Below are positions 11,050 through 23,351 of a stretch of DNA of 64,000 nt, piece after piece. The stretch lies in NCBI GenBank assembly GCA_900312665.1, contig ONZQ02000011.1, positions 954,459 through 1,018,458 of the forward strand, in the 5' to 3' direction. The notes below the pieces were generated by a model. That model saw only the letters and a list, made by a program, of their open reading frames with translations, had not been told where the DNA came from and searched no databases. Numbering within the stretch: position 1 is the stretch's first letter; each line of letters begins with the position of its first letter. This DNA comes from Cephalotrichum gorgonifer. Taxonomy: Eukaryota; Ascomycota; Sordariomycetes; Microascales; Microascaceae. Position numbers and translations under genes: made by a program.

Positions 11050-12509
11050 CTTGGCGGCTGTGTGTGAGAGTGTGTAGGGGGGTGGGTGGATAGTTAGAGA
11101 GGAAGCGTTTTCGGGGATTCCGTAGCGTCGAGGTTTTCGTAAGGTCGTAGCTAGGGGTGATGACAGGAGGAGGAGGAGGAAGCGTCGGTCGCTCGGCAGG
11201 TAGATTCGATCGGCGGTTCGAGAGCGAGGATAGCAAAGAGTGGGAATAAGAGCAAGGGTTTCTAGTTTCTGTGTAAGTCGGACTGGTTTGGCACGTCTCC
11301 AATATGGAAAGGGGAGCAAGGAATTTACATACCTTTCGAAAATAGCAAATTCGGCGCTGCGAAGGGGAGATTCGGAGTTCCACAAGGCTTGCGCGAGAGC
11401 CCCAAGTAGCCCGGGGGGAACTGGGACCCAAGGGCGACGTGCCGGGGGGAAAGAGGATGGCGGGGGGATGAGATAGTCGGGTCCCTAGCAACGGCGGAGC
11501 AACGCGTACCACCAAGACCCAAGAGAGAGAGAGAAAAAGGCTACCTCTCTTATTTCTTTTGCGGCAAATTCAAGTCGGATTAATTGAAGTGAAATAGTAG
11601 AGTAGGAGGTCGATGAAATATCCTTCGAGGTTCGGAATGGGAGGGGGTGGTTCAGTTCAAGAGCTTTCAATCTTTTCCCAAGACACGAAGCTGGGGCGAA
11701 GACAAGGCGACCCCTCCATATAAGTGCGCGACCGAGCGCAAAAGCTCTCGTTCCCCCGCCACCCATTAAAAAAAACCAAGATTCATCGCACATTCCACCC
11801 ACACACCACTCATCATCCGCCCTCCCCCCCTGGAACCAACCACCCTTGATATCCAATCAGCGGCTGAGAAAAGCTTCGACGACAGGGGTGCCAAGGGGCC
11901 CTGTCGAAAAACAGCGTCGTCGTAATAACGAGGTTTTGCCCAGCCTCGCGGATTAAGCTTCATCCTCATCTGCTCTTGATCCCTGCCCGATTTCTTTGTT
12001 TTTTTTTCGCTGTCCCCAGGGGCAGATGTGGTTCACAATGAGCTGTTCGCAATACTGGTCGGGAAAGATATTAAATACTAGCTTTGCATCTTAGCACCAA
12101 GTCACTTACTCTCCAGGACTAAGGTGCATCGCGATAGTTACACCACTAGTCTGGTCGTCGTCCTATCTTTCCCTCGTCCAGACCACAGAAAACGTATCAC
12201 CCTAATACCTTAAGACCCTAATCCGATGGCCCATGACCTAACCCATAACTCAGCTTAACGAGACAACCCGGGGCAAATGTGAACCAGCAACAAGTGATGT
12301 CCCAAGCAACATCTCTTTGCTCCCTCCCCCCGCCCCTAAACATACAAGAACCGATGCGCCTTAGTAAACCCTCCACTCCAAATAAAAGGGTAGAATCCCC
12401 GACATTCGTTAAAAGCCAGGTCGGGTTCCGGCTACGAGCATCGCCATCATTATGAAAACCTCCCAGCGCCGCCTCACATTAAGATACAAGCCCGAGACCC
12501 AGAGCCTCT
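11050..12509. other. Intergenic, about 1.5 kb: small-membrane-protein leader and HP1 3' flank
   Basis: The first few hundred bases upstream of the 62-residue gene are pyrimidine-rich on its coding strand, consistent with a leader and promoter. The rest shows no protein-like frame and no RNA gene that I can recognise. Confidence 0.55.
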
Positions 12510-13711
12510 TCATGCCCGGGCCTTGGCCTCGGTATCCCGCACGGCGTCCTCCATGTCCTCGATATCCAGCCCCTCGGCCGTCTCGTTCTTGACTATCCGG
12601 ACATGGTTTTCGTAGAATCGCAGCATCTAGGAATCGCGAGTCGGTCAGCAAGACTCCCCCTACCCCGCCAAGCTACTGTCCATGGGTGGCGCCACTGTTG
12701 CAACGTACCTTCTGGGGGCATCGTCTATATACCACCTCTGTATTATGCTTCGTCTTCTTCCCGTTCTTCCAGTTCAGGAAGACGACGAGCTTACCCGTCG
12801 ACTCGTCCTCGCACGCATCGATGCTCTCGATGTGATCCTCCCACGACCCCGCAGGCGGCTGCCACGCGCCCGCCTTGCCCCCGGTCGCGGGAGCCACTGT
12901 GTCCGCCGGGTGGCCGTTCCGCTTCGCCCGCTTCTTCGGCTCTCCGTCGGCCGCCGACTTGCGGCCGCGCTTCTTCGTGGTGACTGCCTCCTGTGTGTCC
13001 TCGATTATCTGGTCGCGGCCGCCTTGTTCTGCTAAATACGACTCGAGGATTGACTCGGCGCCCTCCCTAGAGGTGGTATTCTCGTCAGCAAAGCGTCAAT
13101 AGCAATCGGGGCGTCGGGGTGATAGGTTGTCGGTACCTTAGGCTGTCTTCCGGCTCCCAGGTCTGGTCCGACTTTTTCGAATATCCTTCCCACTTCACCT
13201 TGAACATAAGTCCTCCCTATCAGGTCGGTCAAGGTTAGTCGACGCATGCAGTGGCAACGAAGGACCGCCGAGTGGCGTAGGGGGGGGGAATGGTAGACGT
13301 ACGTCCTTGTCTACCATATGGGCCAAGATCTTCTCAACGACAAAGCTACCCCGTCGTTTAGCCTCCCATTCTTGTCCGGTGGCCACAAGCGGTGTCCACG
13401 ACTTACATGTCGTCGGCCTCTAGGTCCTCCTCTTCCTCCTCTTCCTCCTCGTCTACATCGTCGGCGTCCCCGTTCTCCGCGGTCGGCATGGGTTTCTCGG
13501 CGTCGTCGTCGAAATGGTCTTCTTCCTCCCTCTCTGCGAAAGCAGTCCACTTCCGTCCGTGGAGCGGCATTGCGACCGGGTTATCGGACAGCTCATCGTC
13601 ACTAAGTGCTACCTTGCGTTTTAGCACCTTCTTGCCCTTGGGCGCCAGCTTGTCCTTGGGGACCGGGGAGCTTTTTCGACGGGAAGCGGATTTGCGGGGG
13701 GCGGAGCCCAT
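12510..13711 (-). CDS. Heterochromatin protein 1 (chromodomain plus chromoshadow domain)
   Basis: HP1 (HPO in Neurospora, HepA in Aspergillus) binds H3K9-methylated nucleosomes through its chromodomain and dimerises and recruits partners through its chromoshadow domain. Exons: 13711-13407, 13345-13303, 13216-13137, 13066-12709, 12626-12510, giving 300 residues. The N-terminus is basic (RKSASRRKSS), then acidic with an E-run just before the chromodomain, as is usual for HP1. The chromodomain begins FVVEKILAHMVDKD and continues FKVKWEGYSKKSDQTWEPE, with aromatic-cage residues F/W/W in place. The hinge contains basic KKRGRK and KKRAKR. The chromoshadow part includes SWEDHIESIDACEDE, VVFLNWKNGKK and LRFYENHVRIV. 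The exon 1/2 junction was chosen because GCTAAAC lies just upstream of the only acceptor that keeps frame. Upstream sits a double CACGTG palindrome. Confidence 0.93.
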
Positions 13712-15539
13712 CTTTGCGCGTGCTGTGGTGGGCAATGGTGGAAATGTTGAAGAGTGAGAGGGTGGAAAAGTAGGTGAAATGCAATTGATATCAAGTGGGT
13801 GGGTTGGTTGGTGTCGTGCTTTTGGGGGGGAGCTGCTGCCTTCAACTTTGCGACAGGTCGCGACGCGACTTGGAAGAGGGGGAAGGAGCTACTGTCAATG
13901 GGAAAAAGGGCTAGGTACCCACCTGGCGGCATCTTTGAACGAACGAACAAAGAAATTGATTACTGGAGCCACTTCTGGTATACGGCGCGTCAAACAGCGT
14001 AATATAGGCGGGTTGGCGCAACGGGAGATATTCGTATCAAGCTCGATCGTGGGGGACGTAGATGGCGGGAAACGATGCGACCAAACGGGATAGTTAGAGG
14101 TGGAGTTCTTGCGGCAGAGCACGAGGATTAGCGCGGCGCATTTCCACACAGTGGTGACACCAAGCTCGTGCAGCTTTGAGTTGGCGTGGCTTGTCATGGC
14201 AATCACGTGATCACGTGAGACATCTCACCCCTCCTCAAACCGAGAATATCCTACCAGTTGGGTCGAAGAGCATACACGGGACACTACTCGTACAAGCCTA
14301 TGTATGTCTATGTTGGTATCCACGGTGATTCCAAGGCTATTCTCGAGGGAATAGACCAAGGGGAAGGCTCCTGCATCTGGGGTTCGGGCCTTGAAGTTCG
14401 ATAACCCGAGCGGGTTCAGTTCCGCGGAAACTCCCAGGCTGTAAGTCTACTTTAGTGCTTAAGAACCTAACATGCATCTAAATAGGCGTAAATGGGCAGG
14501 CAAGACAGAGTTCGGGACACCACGAGGTTCCAAAGGGGTATCTCCGCGTATTCTGAATTACGTCACTTGTGCGCCGGATGGACTACGCGCGATGCGACAA
14601 GGTGGGTGTGATCCGGAACGTGTTGTAGGGCTGTTCGCTCGGCGCAGAGCAATCAAATACATGAAGTAATTTAATCATGTCCATCAGCGAAGATGAGTCT
14701 TGCCAGCCGACGATGATGCTGACCAGCGCGATCTTGAATGATTCGAGACGTGGATACGTCACCGCCTTGGCCAAAGGAGGACGACGAAGGCAACATCCCA
14801 GTCAAAAAGCACGATATTGTTGTCTGCCTATTCCCCTCACCTGGCCTCTGGATACAAATTAAATAGTCGAGCCAGGCTCGGCACGGAACATCCGTGCAGA
14901 TCTCGGCGATTAGCGCCCTCGCCGAGTGGGCACCGGGGAGGCGTGCACTTCGTACTCCGTATTGATGGTGCAATCCGGCTTCTCTGGGCCGTTGGAATTG
15001 TAGTAAGGATGGTGGGGAGTGCACTTGGCGGGGTCGCCTCGCTGTTCGGCATCTCGGATCTGGGGTTTTGGTTTGGTGGGGGCGGGGCATAAATCCGAGA
15101 GGGAGGGGGGTATTTGGCTTGCGTGGCGCTGCGGTAGCTTTAGGTAAGCATCCTAAAGGATTGAGTTGGCCCAGGGGTCTACGAGTACGAGTAGTAAGGG
15201 TCCTGGTTTTTGTGGGCTCTGGCGTTGGTCGCGGCGAGATTGGGTTGCGTCAGGTGGCGGATATAAGAGGGGAGGAGGTACCGGCGGCATATTACGGCTT
15301 ATATCCGGTGTCTTGAAATTTATTTTGGGCGAGACATCGCGATTGATAAGATTGATAATCGACTTGTCTTCCCCCCACCAACCCCCCTTCGTGTTCCCCT
15401 TTCCCTCCACCACTTCCCAAGCACGAACCTGTCTCTTCCTTCCTCGAGGCCTGTCTGTCGTAACCCCCCTCCCCCATTTTCTAGCCGTGGAAACATACCC
15501 ATTCCAAGTGCACACCCCTTTCGAGTGGCGAAATCCAGG
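13712..15539. other. Intergenic, about 1.8 kb between HP1 and the Apd1-like gene (divergent)
   Basis: The two flanking genes diverge, so this stretch must hold both promoters. It contains the palindrome at 14203-14218. Several small frames exist but none has recognisable motifs. The part just left of 15539 is C/T-rich, consistent with a leader for the Apd1-like gene. Confidence 0.55.
14203..14218. promoter_or_regulatory. Perfect 16-bp palindrome with two CACGTG E-boxes
   Basis: TCACGTGATCACGTGA is its own reverse complement and carries two CACGTG cores, 8 bp apart. RTCACGTG is the classic site for Cbf1-type and other bHLH factors. It lies about 490 bp upstream of the HP1 start and about 1.3 kb upstream of the Apd1-like gene, in their shared divergent interval. 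That it is bound is inference. Confidence 0.6.
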
Positions 15540-16718
15540 ATGGCGCCCGAGGCGACCTCCCGACCCTGGACCCTCCGCGGCCTGGTGTCCAGCGCAAAGA
15601 AGTTAGCACTCCAGAGCTCGCCCGCTCCCATGGGCTCCCTTTTCACGAAGACGGACCCGGCGGTAGACGGCGACGACTGCACGCACGACTGCGAGTCCTG
15701 CACAGTGAAATACCCGCGCAAATTTGACATGGAGACCAAGGACGAGCTGTACGGGTTCGTCAAGGCGTGGGAGACGCATCTGCTCGTCGCGACGGGGAAG
15801 AGCGACTGGGTGAGGGATGTAGAGGGGGAGAAGGGAAGTGTTATGGAGGCAATGGGGAGCGCGAGTGGACCTAGTAATGGGGTAAGTTGAAATCTCTGGC
15901 GGGGGTTGCGCTCCCGGAGAAGGATGACGCTATAACAACGGGATGATGCTAATGTGAACGGACAGAAGCTAAAGCTGTCAGCGTCGAATATGCCCACGCC
16001 GAGCGGACTAGCCAACTACGACGAGCCTACGCGCGTCCTCCTACTTCCCGCCTTCACAGTCATCGACAACGTAACGCCAAAGAGGGTCTCCACGCTCATA
16101 GAGGAGTTCATCAACAAGGGTCCCACCAACAGCTCCCCCCTCGGCCCCTTCACGCTCCCCCGATCACTTTCCCTCCCAGATGCCCAGGATGACGGCGTGG
16201 CGCCCCTGTCGAGCCGGCCCTGCCCCCACCAAGCCATCATCCTCCTCTGCTCCCAGAAGACCCGCGACGCGCGCTGCGGGCAGAGCGCGCCGCTGATACG
16301 GAAGGAGCTGGAGAGGCACCTGAGGCCGCTGGGTCTGTTCAGGGACCTCGATGACGAGCGGCCCGGCGGCGTGGGCATCTACTTCATATCGCACGTCGGC
16401 GGCCATAAGTACTCTGCCAACGTCATCGTGTACAGACGCAGGGACGCGTTTGGCTTGGACGCTGTTGAGAGAGCAAATGCCGGGGAGGAAGAGCTGAAGC
16501 CTAAGGTCAGGTCAAGGAATGATGAGAAGGGAGGGGTGGTGGGAGAGGAGGAGGAGGGGGCCGACGAGGGTGCGGCGCAGTGCATATGGCTCGCGAGAGT
16601 GAGGCCGGAGGACTGCGAGAATCTCGTAAAGTATACGGTGTTGCAGGGGAAGGTCGTGAAGCCGGAGAGTCAGTTGAGGGGAGGGTTCGATCGAGAAAAG
16701 GGACTATTGAGTTGGTAG
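15540..16718 (+). CDS. Apd1/Aim32-family thioredoxin-like (sucrase/ferredoxin-like) protein
   Basis: Two exons, 15540-15881 and 15966-16718, give 364 residues. The family (Suc_Fer-like, thioredoxin fold) includes yeast Apd1, a cytosolic [2Fe-2S] protein linked to redox and drug tolerance, and mitochondrial Aim32. Visible marks are an N-terminal CTHDCESCTVKYPRKF, HLLVATGKSDWVRD, a cysteine motif LCSQKTRDARCG, and the conserved SHVGGHKYSANVIVYRR, whose histidines match the C/H cluster ligands of Apd1. The N-terminal CTHDC block resembles the Apd1 side more than Aim32. The stretch about residues 275-305 is an acidic/Gly insertion. An upstream in-frame GTG extends the frame by five codons, but the ATG at 15540 is the first true start. 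It is in tandem with ERG27. Confidence 0.85.
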
Positions 16719-17421
16719 AGGGGGTGTGGGCGTGGGAGTACTATTATAACTATTATCATAGAGAGAGACACTTGAAGTGTCTTGCCATGCCATGCTATGG
16801 CTCGATCGAGATGGATCAATACAAGAAGAATACAGCCAACCTTACTAGCGTGGCCGAGGCGGCCCTCGTCGGTCCCGGTCCTGCCACAAGGCCCTCATAG
16901 AGGCCTCACTAGCACTTCAAAATGGTTTCAGTACGCGCTCCCGCCAAGTTGCAGTATTAAATTCCTACTTGTAACTATTTCCTGCATGCACAAAGAGGGT
17001 GCTGACCCCCAACATGAACCGACCCGATTGGCTTCAGCAATCTTATTACAGCGACAGACCCACTTAAAATGACGACGTCGGACCAAACGGTCCCGACCTC
17101 GACCCATTCATTAAACAAAAAAGCCTGGATCCAAATATCCAGTTCACGTGCGAAAACTAATAATACGTTCGCACGAGGATCCCACATCCATCTGGCATAC
17201 CAACTCTCGTTATCGCTCGTGGTCACTGGTCCCTCAGGAGCTCTATTGGCCTAATTTAGTGGCGTTCGATTATCGTCCCGTGTAGATATTAGCAGGCGTT
17301 GAAGTTCGAAGATCGCGACTTCCCCCTTTCTTTTTTTCTTCTTCTCCTTCGAGCCAGTAATACTATCGCGACAACCATAAACACCAGTTTCGATATCATC
17401 CTCCAAACAGCACGTTTCGCG
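16719..17421. other. Intergenic: Apd1-like 3' flank and ERG27 promoter
   Basis: About 700 bp. A single CACGTG occurs at about 17144-17149, some 275 bp before the ERG27 start. The last 100 bp before ERG27 are C/T-rich. No gene is seen. Confidence 0.55.
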
Positions 17422-18998
17422 ATGGCTCCCGCACCCTGGGACTCGGTCCCACCCACAGATCAGCACTTTGTCCTAATAACAGGCGCAAACAGGTACGAAG
17501 AACATCGCCCTTGGCTCCTCACCTCCCCCCAAATATCAAGCCATGTTGGGCTTGCTAACCTCTCCGGTCTACCAGCGGCGTCGGCCTCGCCATCTGCCAG
17601 CGCCTCATCGACGACTTCCTCCACCACCACCCCCTAACCTCCCACCTCATCCTCATCCCCACGACCCGCTCCCCCTCCAAGTCCCGCGACACCGTCCTCG
17701 CCCTCCGCCGCCACCTCGAGAAGGTCTCCCGTACATCCCGCGCCCTGCGCACGCGCGCCACGAAGGAGAGCGACGAGTACGACTACATATGGACCGACTC
17801 CTTCCGCCGCGTCCACATCCTCAGCCCGCAGCTCGACCTGTGCGACATCCCCGGCATATACGCCTTCGCGGAGAGGCTCGTGCGGGGCACCGTGAGCAAC
17901 CCACCCGACGGGGACGGCATGTCGGATGCGCTCACCGACGTGCGCGTCCCGAGGCTGGACGCCGTGGTCTTCAACGCCGGTTTCGGGGGGTGGTACGGGT
18001 TTGATTGGCTGGGCATGGCTAAGATGGTCTTCACGCGGGGTATCATCACGTCTTTGACGTGGCCGGACTTCAAGATCGGGTCCGTGGGGGACGTGGTTTC
18101 AGGCACTACATCTCGGAAGGCGGAGAAGACGGGGGACCAGGGAGGTAAAGGAGGAGAAGGGGAGGCCGCACTGGGGTCGGTGTTCTGCTCAAACGTATTC
18201 GGGCACTACGTCCTCGGCCACGCGCTGCTCCCCCTGCTGGCGCGCACGCCGGAGAGCCCGGTGAGGCCGGGCAGGATCATCTGGACGAGCAGCATCGAGG
18301 CCACGCCGGAGCACTTCCGCCTCGCGGACCTGCAGGGTCTTGAGGGCTCGGCGTCGTACGAAAGCTCGAAGAGGCTGACGGATATCCTCGCACTGACCGC
18401 CACCCTGCCCAGCGTGCGCCCCTTCTCGGCCCCCTATTTCCGCGTGCCCGGGCGCAAGCCGGAGGAGCAGGCGGCGGCGAATGGAAGCGCGGACGAGACG
18501 AAGCGGCTCCAGCCCCGGATGTACGTGACCCACCCGGGCGTCTTCGTATCCACCATCTTCCCCCTGGCGTCCTTCCTCGTTTTCTGGTACCGCGTCGCCC
18601 TCCTCCTCGCGCGGTGGCTAGGGTCGCCGTGGCACACCACAGACGGGTACACCGCCTCCGTGTCCGCGGCGTGGGTCGCGCTCGAGGCGCCCGAGGTCCT
18701 AGATGAGTCCCACGCGGAGACTAAGAAGTGGGGTTCCGCGTGCGACAGGTTCGGTCGCGCTGCGGTGAAGGCTACGGAGGTCCCGGGGTGGGGATGGGAT
18801 GGGCGGGTCACGAGGGGGTGGGTGGACGATGGGCAGGGGATCCTCAGCCGAAAGGTGGGGAGGAGGAGCAACACGGAGGTGCTTACGGAGGAGAGTAGAG
18901 CGGAGTTCGAGGTGGCGGGGGCAGAGTGTTGGAAGGAGATGGAGAGGTTGAGGGTGGAGTGGGAGGAGAGGTTGGGGGTCAAGGCTGTTGGGAGGTGA
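17422..18998 (+). CDS. ERG27: 3-keto-steroid reductase (sterol C-4 demethylation, ERG27 type)
   Basis: NADPH-dependent short-chain dehydrogenase that reduces the 3-keto group after each C-4 demethylation in ergosterol synthesis, working with ERG25 and ERG26 at the ER. Exons 17422-17492 and 17576-18998 give 497 residues. The cofactor motif TGANSGVGLA spans the intron. DAVVFNAGFGG is the NAG motif, IIWTSSIEA carries the catalytic Ser, and YESSKR (Y285, K289) is the YxxxK pair. YVTHPGVFVSTIF follows, typical of ERG27. LVFWYRVALLLARWLG is a hydrophobic, probably membrane-associating segment. Fungal ERG27 proteins are larger than common SDRs, matching this length. The intron has a GTACGA donor and the branch site GCTAACC. 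The gene is convergent with the MFS gene, with only 296 bp between stop codons. Confidence 0.93.
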
Positions 18999-19294
18999 AC
19001 AAGGTCTTGGATCCCGGGTTCGAAGAACTCATAATTTCACCAGGGATTGATACGATTGAGAAGGGGGTAATGGAAGAATAGCATTATACCATTCAAACGA
19101 AAAGGGTATATTAGATAGAACGACGAGCACATATACAACATCATCAATGCAGCGTTTATGATAATCCAGCCTTGATCCAGCCAGATATGCCCGCAAAAAA
19201 AAAGAAAAGCAGCGCAAGATTAAGTCCAAAAACATGTATGCAACAGGCGCAATAAGACGAGAAAGGACGCAGGGTGGCGCAGGGGAGAAGCCTA

Positions 19295-21027
19295 CTACAC
19301 CACCGACTGCGTCCGCACCAGCTCGTCGGACTTCACCCTCCTCAGCTTGATCTTCTCTTCCCTACCGAACATGCCCAGGAGTATCACGAGCGGGATGACG
19401 ACCATCGCCATGACGGCCTGGAACACTAGGCCCCGGTGCAGGTTCTCGGGCGGATCTGCGTCCTTGCCCTCGACCAGCGCGCCCTCGATCAAGATGAAGA
19501 TGGCGCCCAGGAGCTGGCCGCCGGCCCAGGCCATGGTAGAGGTGACCTCTGGGCTGATGGGGTAGCTGAGCTCCGTCAGGAGCTCCAGGGCGCAGGGGAC
19601 GAGTGAGAAGCCCGTGGCGCCGATCAGGGCGAGGATGACGTAGGGCCCCACGATCTCCCTGGTGGCGGGCATCCATATGAAGATGAGGTAGGCAACGGCG
19701 TTGACGGGGACGAGGCACTTGATGGCCATGACGAAGGTCTTGGTGCGGTCGAGGACGGGGGAGACAATGGCGGAGGCGACGAGACCGACGATGATGAGGA
19801 TGCCGCCGCCGATGCCGGCCTCGTCCTCGGAGAAGCCGTAGGGCTTCATCATCTGCGAGAGGAGGGTGGAGATGTTGTTGAAGAGGCCGACGTAGATGGC
19901 GAAGGCTATCAGGAGGATGCCGACCTCTCGGGAGCGGGAGACGGTGCGGAGGGACGCGAGGAGCGAGGGGCGAGGGTGTTCGGAGGAGGGAGCGACGGGG
20001 GTCGGGGGCGCGGCTGGGATGAAGAAGGCGGGGATGGCTGCGACAGATGACTTGGAGGAGGTTGTTAGCTTGGGCTGTCGCCGCTCAGGAAAGGGAGTAT
20101 AAGTGGCATGTGGGGTGGGCATATATATTGGCGGAACTTACTATTATAGAGACATACAACACCATCCTCGACACTTGCTCGCTCTTGCCCTCCGCCACCA
20201 GCTCGGGCACGATCAACTGTCCCAGTGCCGCGCCCAGGGGGTTAGCGAGACTCATGAGGGCCGTCGTACCAACCCTCCCCCTCGTCGTGAACCACATGTC
20301 CGAGTACCTCGTGGGCGCGGCGAGCACGAACGGCTGCGCGAGTCCCGTGAGAATCTGGCCGAACATGACGACGCCGTAGTTTCCCCCGCGCGGTTCGACC
20401 TTGTAGGAGCCGGCGTAGCGGATCCAGTTGCCGACGAGGGTTAGGGCGGCCGACGTCATGATGGAGGGCTTGGGCCCCCAGTGGAGGATCCTGATGGTCA
20501 CGGGGGCGATGACGGGGAACGAGAGCATGAAGGCCGTCGAGAGCCAGTTGATGGACGTCAGGGAGACGCCGTAGTATGCCGCCGCGGACTTGGAGACGGG
20601 CGCGAAGGTGAGCCACTGGAGTTAAAATGTCAGCGGGGGTTTTTCCTCTTTTGCGCTTTCGCCACCTCTATCGGGGAGGAACTGGGGAAACAAGGGAAGC
20701 ACATACGTCCCAGCTCACGATGATATTCAGCAAGGCGAGCTGCATGAGCCCGAACCACCGCCGCTTATAAGTCCTGTACGTCCGGGGCGCCTCGGCGACG
20801 CCTGCAGGCGCCGCGCCGCCATCCTCCTTGAGGTCGGCGAGCTCGAAGGGCGCTGCGCCGGTGGGCTCGCCCATTCTCTCATAAGACTTGTCCATGGACG
20901 GTGTGATCATATCGGCTACTATCGGCGCAGCATCTCCGGTGGCCGCGGAGTCCTTGTCGGTCGTGGCCTGTCTTTCGTCTTCGCCGGCGGTAGTGGTGTT
21001 GTCGCGCTTAGAAGAGAGCCAGGCCAT
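19295..21027 (-). CDS. Major facilitator superfamily transporter, FLVCR-like
   Basis: Three exons, 21027-20707, 20615-20142 and 20050-19295, give 516 residues. A hydrophilic N-tail of about 85 residues precedes the first helix ([20 protein letters not shown]). About twelve hydrophobic segments follow. [38 protein letters not shown] and [20 protein letters not shown] resemble the FLVCR/DIRC2 branch and its fungal members such as uncharacterised S. pombe MFS proteins. In animals this branch moves heme, choline or ethanolamine; the fungal substrate is unknown to me. The second intron uses a CCAAG acceptor close to a GCTAAC branch site. The more obvious CGCAG 11 nt downstream would break the frame. 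The C-terminus is basic ([15 protein letters not shown]). Confidence 0.85.
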
Positions 21028-23351
21028 GGCACGCGACCGGCGATTTTGTGTTTGGGGGGGGGGGGAAAGGGGGCAAGACAGGGAAGGGGATATATTAGAT
21101 CCACCGTCAGCGCTAGCCGCGCTTTAGTCTCCACTGGAATGAGAAAAGCACTTTAAAATGAATAGAGGAAATCGATCAACGATTATCTCCCGTCAGCAAA
21201 TGCAACACCCGATTGGATAGCGTCAGCGTAATCCAGGCGTTTTGGAAAACAAGGAGCGCTAACTGTCGGGATATTTTTTGTGAGGTAGAAAGGAGGTATC
21301 GTTGAACCGGGCTCCATTCCCAGAGAGAGAAAATGTGGGTGAAACACAGAGTTAAGGGAAAGAGGAGATAGAGGGGAAGGAACTAATGTGAACATGATCA
21401 TTGCGGAGTACCTACGGAGTTACTCTGGGGTTCAAGGATACGATTCCGGGTTACAGAAATGGAGCGCAGACCAGCAATGTTCCGCGTGCTCAATCATTGA
21501 CAGCGTTGCGTCCTACTACTCTGGTGGCCTCGGATGCGACTCTGTATCGGCGCCGTCGTCGAATAGGAGCTGCAAGCTGATGCGATGTGGGGATGCGGAA
21601 CCAAGCGAACCATGGGCCGAGACACCACACCAATCTTGTTCAATACGCCGTCACCTGCCTTGTGTGGCTGACACTACTTTGTCAAACTACGGAGTACCTC
21701 CGCCGCCGTCTAACCGAGCTGTTCCATCGTGATAGAGGAGTCACGTGGACACCCTACAACTCTATGTATTAATATTGTAGTCTACAGTATATTACACGAC
21801 TCCGTTTCCTCGTGTTCGTTTATAATGCATCTCTCGAGGCACCTAACGAGCTTATCGACCCCCGGTTGCGTCCTGATAACCTGCTTCGTGATGTTTGGTA
21901 TCCGTCCTAACCAAGCAAGCCCACAAACCACGTCTTGCTCCGAGCCCTGCTAGGACAGAGTCCAACGCCGCGCACCTCGCGTATATCGGATCTCAGGCCT
22001 ATCCACTCTACTTGTACGACTACAGCAGAACACCAGTGGTGCTAAGCGTCCCAATGGGGACCACATCTCGCAGGCTTACTTGTTCCCCTTACACGGCCTC
22101 TACGGGCATAGGCTCGAGCGCGATGGGATCCGATTCCACACGAATTGTATACGGCGGGCAGACGCCAGTCAGCATATGGGAACGAAGCCAGCCGTCAGAG
22201 GGAGATCTTCTACATGCCAGCAGGTAAAACTGCACAGGGTGTTCTGGAAGGAGCTTTGCAGCTGCGAACCGGCATGGTGAGCCAGTATGCAACTCCTCCG
22301 TGCTGTACATTGGACAGCTGCACCTGCGCGCCTACATGTAGCTTAGGCGCATTGTACATCTCACCGGTCTCCCACATGTTGCGCCGTTGGGTGTCTGGCA
22401 ACCGGGTCTCATAGGTGAGGCGGTCTCATGCCTCGCCGAGATCCGCATGGAGGAGACAGCACGCTCGGCGCTTCATGCCTTGCTAGCATCAGCAATCAGA
22501 AGATTGGAAAAGATGTCGTGAAACCACACAGAAGTTATGCCCGGGGTGGTGAGGTGTTTGCGAGGATGCAATGCAAATGCAGAGTCTTGTTCTTAAAGGG
22601 TTCCCCCCCAAAACCCCCTTCGGTTGCGTCATACAGAGTCTAGGTATACATACGCAGTTAATGCCTCCCCCCTCTCAGGGAAGAGGGCATAGGACCGAGT
22701 AAATGTTCGTAAGGTTCACCTGTAGGCTGATAGGAGATCTGCTATGCCCATATCTTCACCTCGTTCCAGGTACCGGATGCTCGTCCGGTGCTCATGGATC
22801 GAGTCTAAAGCTGGCTGGGGTCTCCCTCACGCAAACCAAAGGGGTGCTTTCGCGGATTGAGTACGGAGAACCCATTACCCGCTCTGGAAGAATGCGTCTT
22901 ACGCTTCGTTGCGGGTAGAGCTGCGCCCCGCGTCTTTTCGTACGACAGCTAAGGGTATTAGTTAGTGCCCCAGAATCTACCTCTCCAAGAGTCTTGCTAG
23001 CCCGACCCGCCCCAAGGACGCATAGAGAGGCAGGCATATGAACGTCATATCTCGAGCACAACACCGTCTCCACTGGTACCCATACGAACACGAAAGGGTC
23101 ATGATAGAGTGAGATCTATTGATACCAACTGCTCCGATATGATACATAACCACGGCCCCCATTCCCCTGCTCCCCCTTCGGTTTCTATACACATTCGTTC
23201 TCATATCCGCCGGGTTGTAGCTCCCTCCACCGCCCATTATTCTCCCTCTTCAAAAAATCGTTCAGGTCGCGGGACAAAGAATGTCGGGCTCTCGGTCGGT
23301 GGAATCGTAGCTTGTTCGGCTCCGGAAGGGCAACAAAAAAGGACCCCAAAT
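21028..23351. other. Intergenic, about 2.3 kb, no confident gene
   Basis: Left end is the MFS transporter promoter; right end is the QCR6 3' flank. One CACGTG lies near 21732. Short frames on both strands lack any motif I recognise. No repeat pair or tRNA was found by eye. Confidence 0.5.

Noticed and set aside
13990..14040. GGTTGGCGCAACGG, reminiscent of a tRNA D arm
   Set aside because: No matching anticodon, T arm or acceptor stem downstream.
18990..19030. GGGTTCGAA, a tRNA T-loop-like string after ERG27
   Set aside because: No acceptor stem, D arm or anticodon arm can be placed around it.
15540..21027. Idea of a secondary-metabolite cluster (redox protein, SDR, MFS transporter)
   Set aside because: The SDR is ERG27 of primary sterol synthesis and the others are housekeeping types; no PKS, NRPS or terpene synthase is present.
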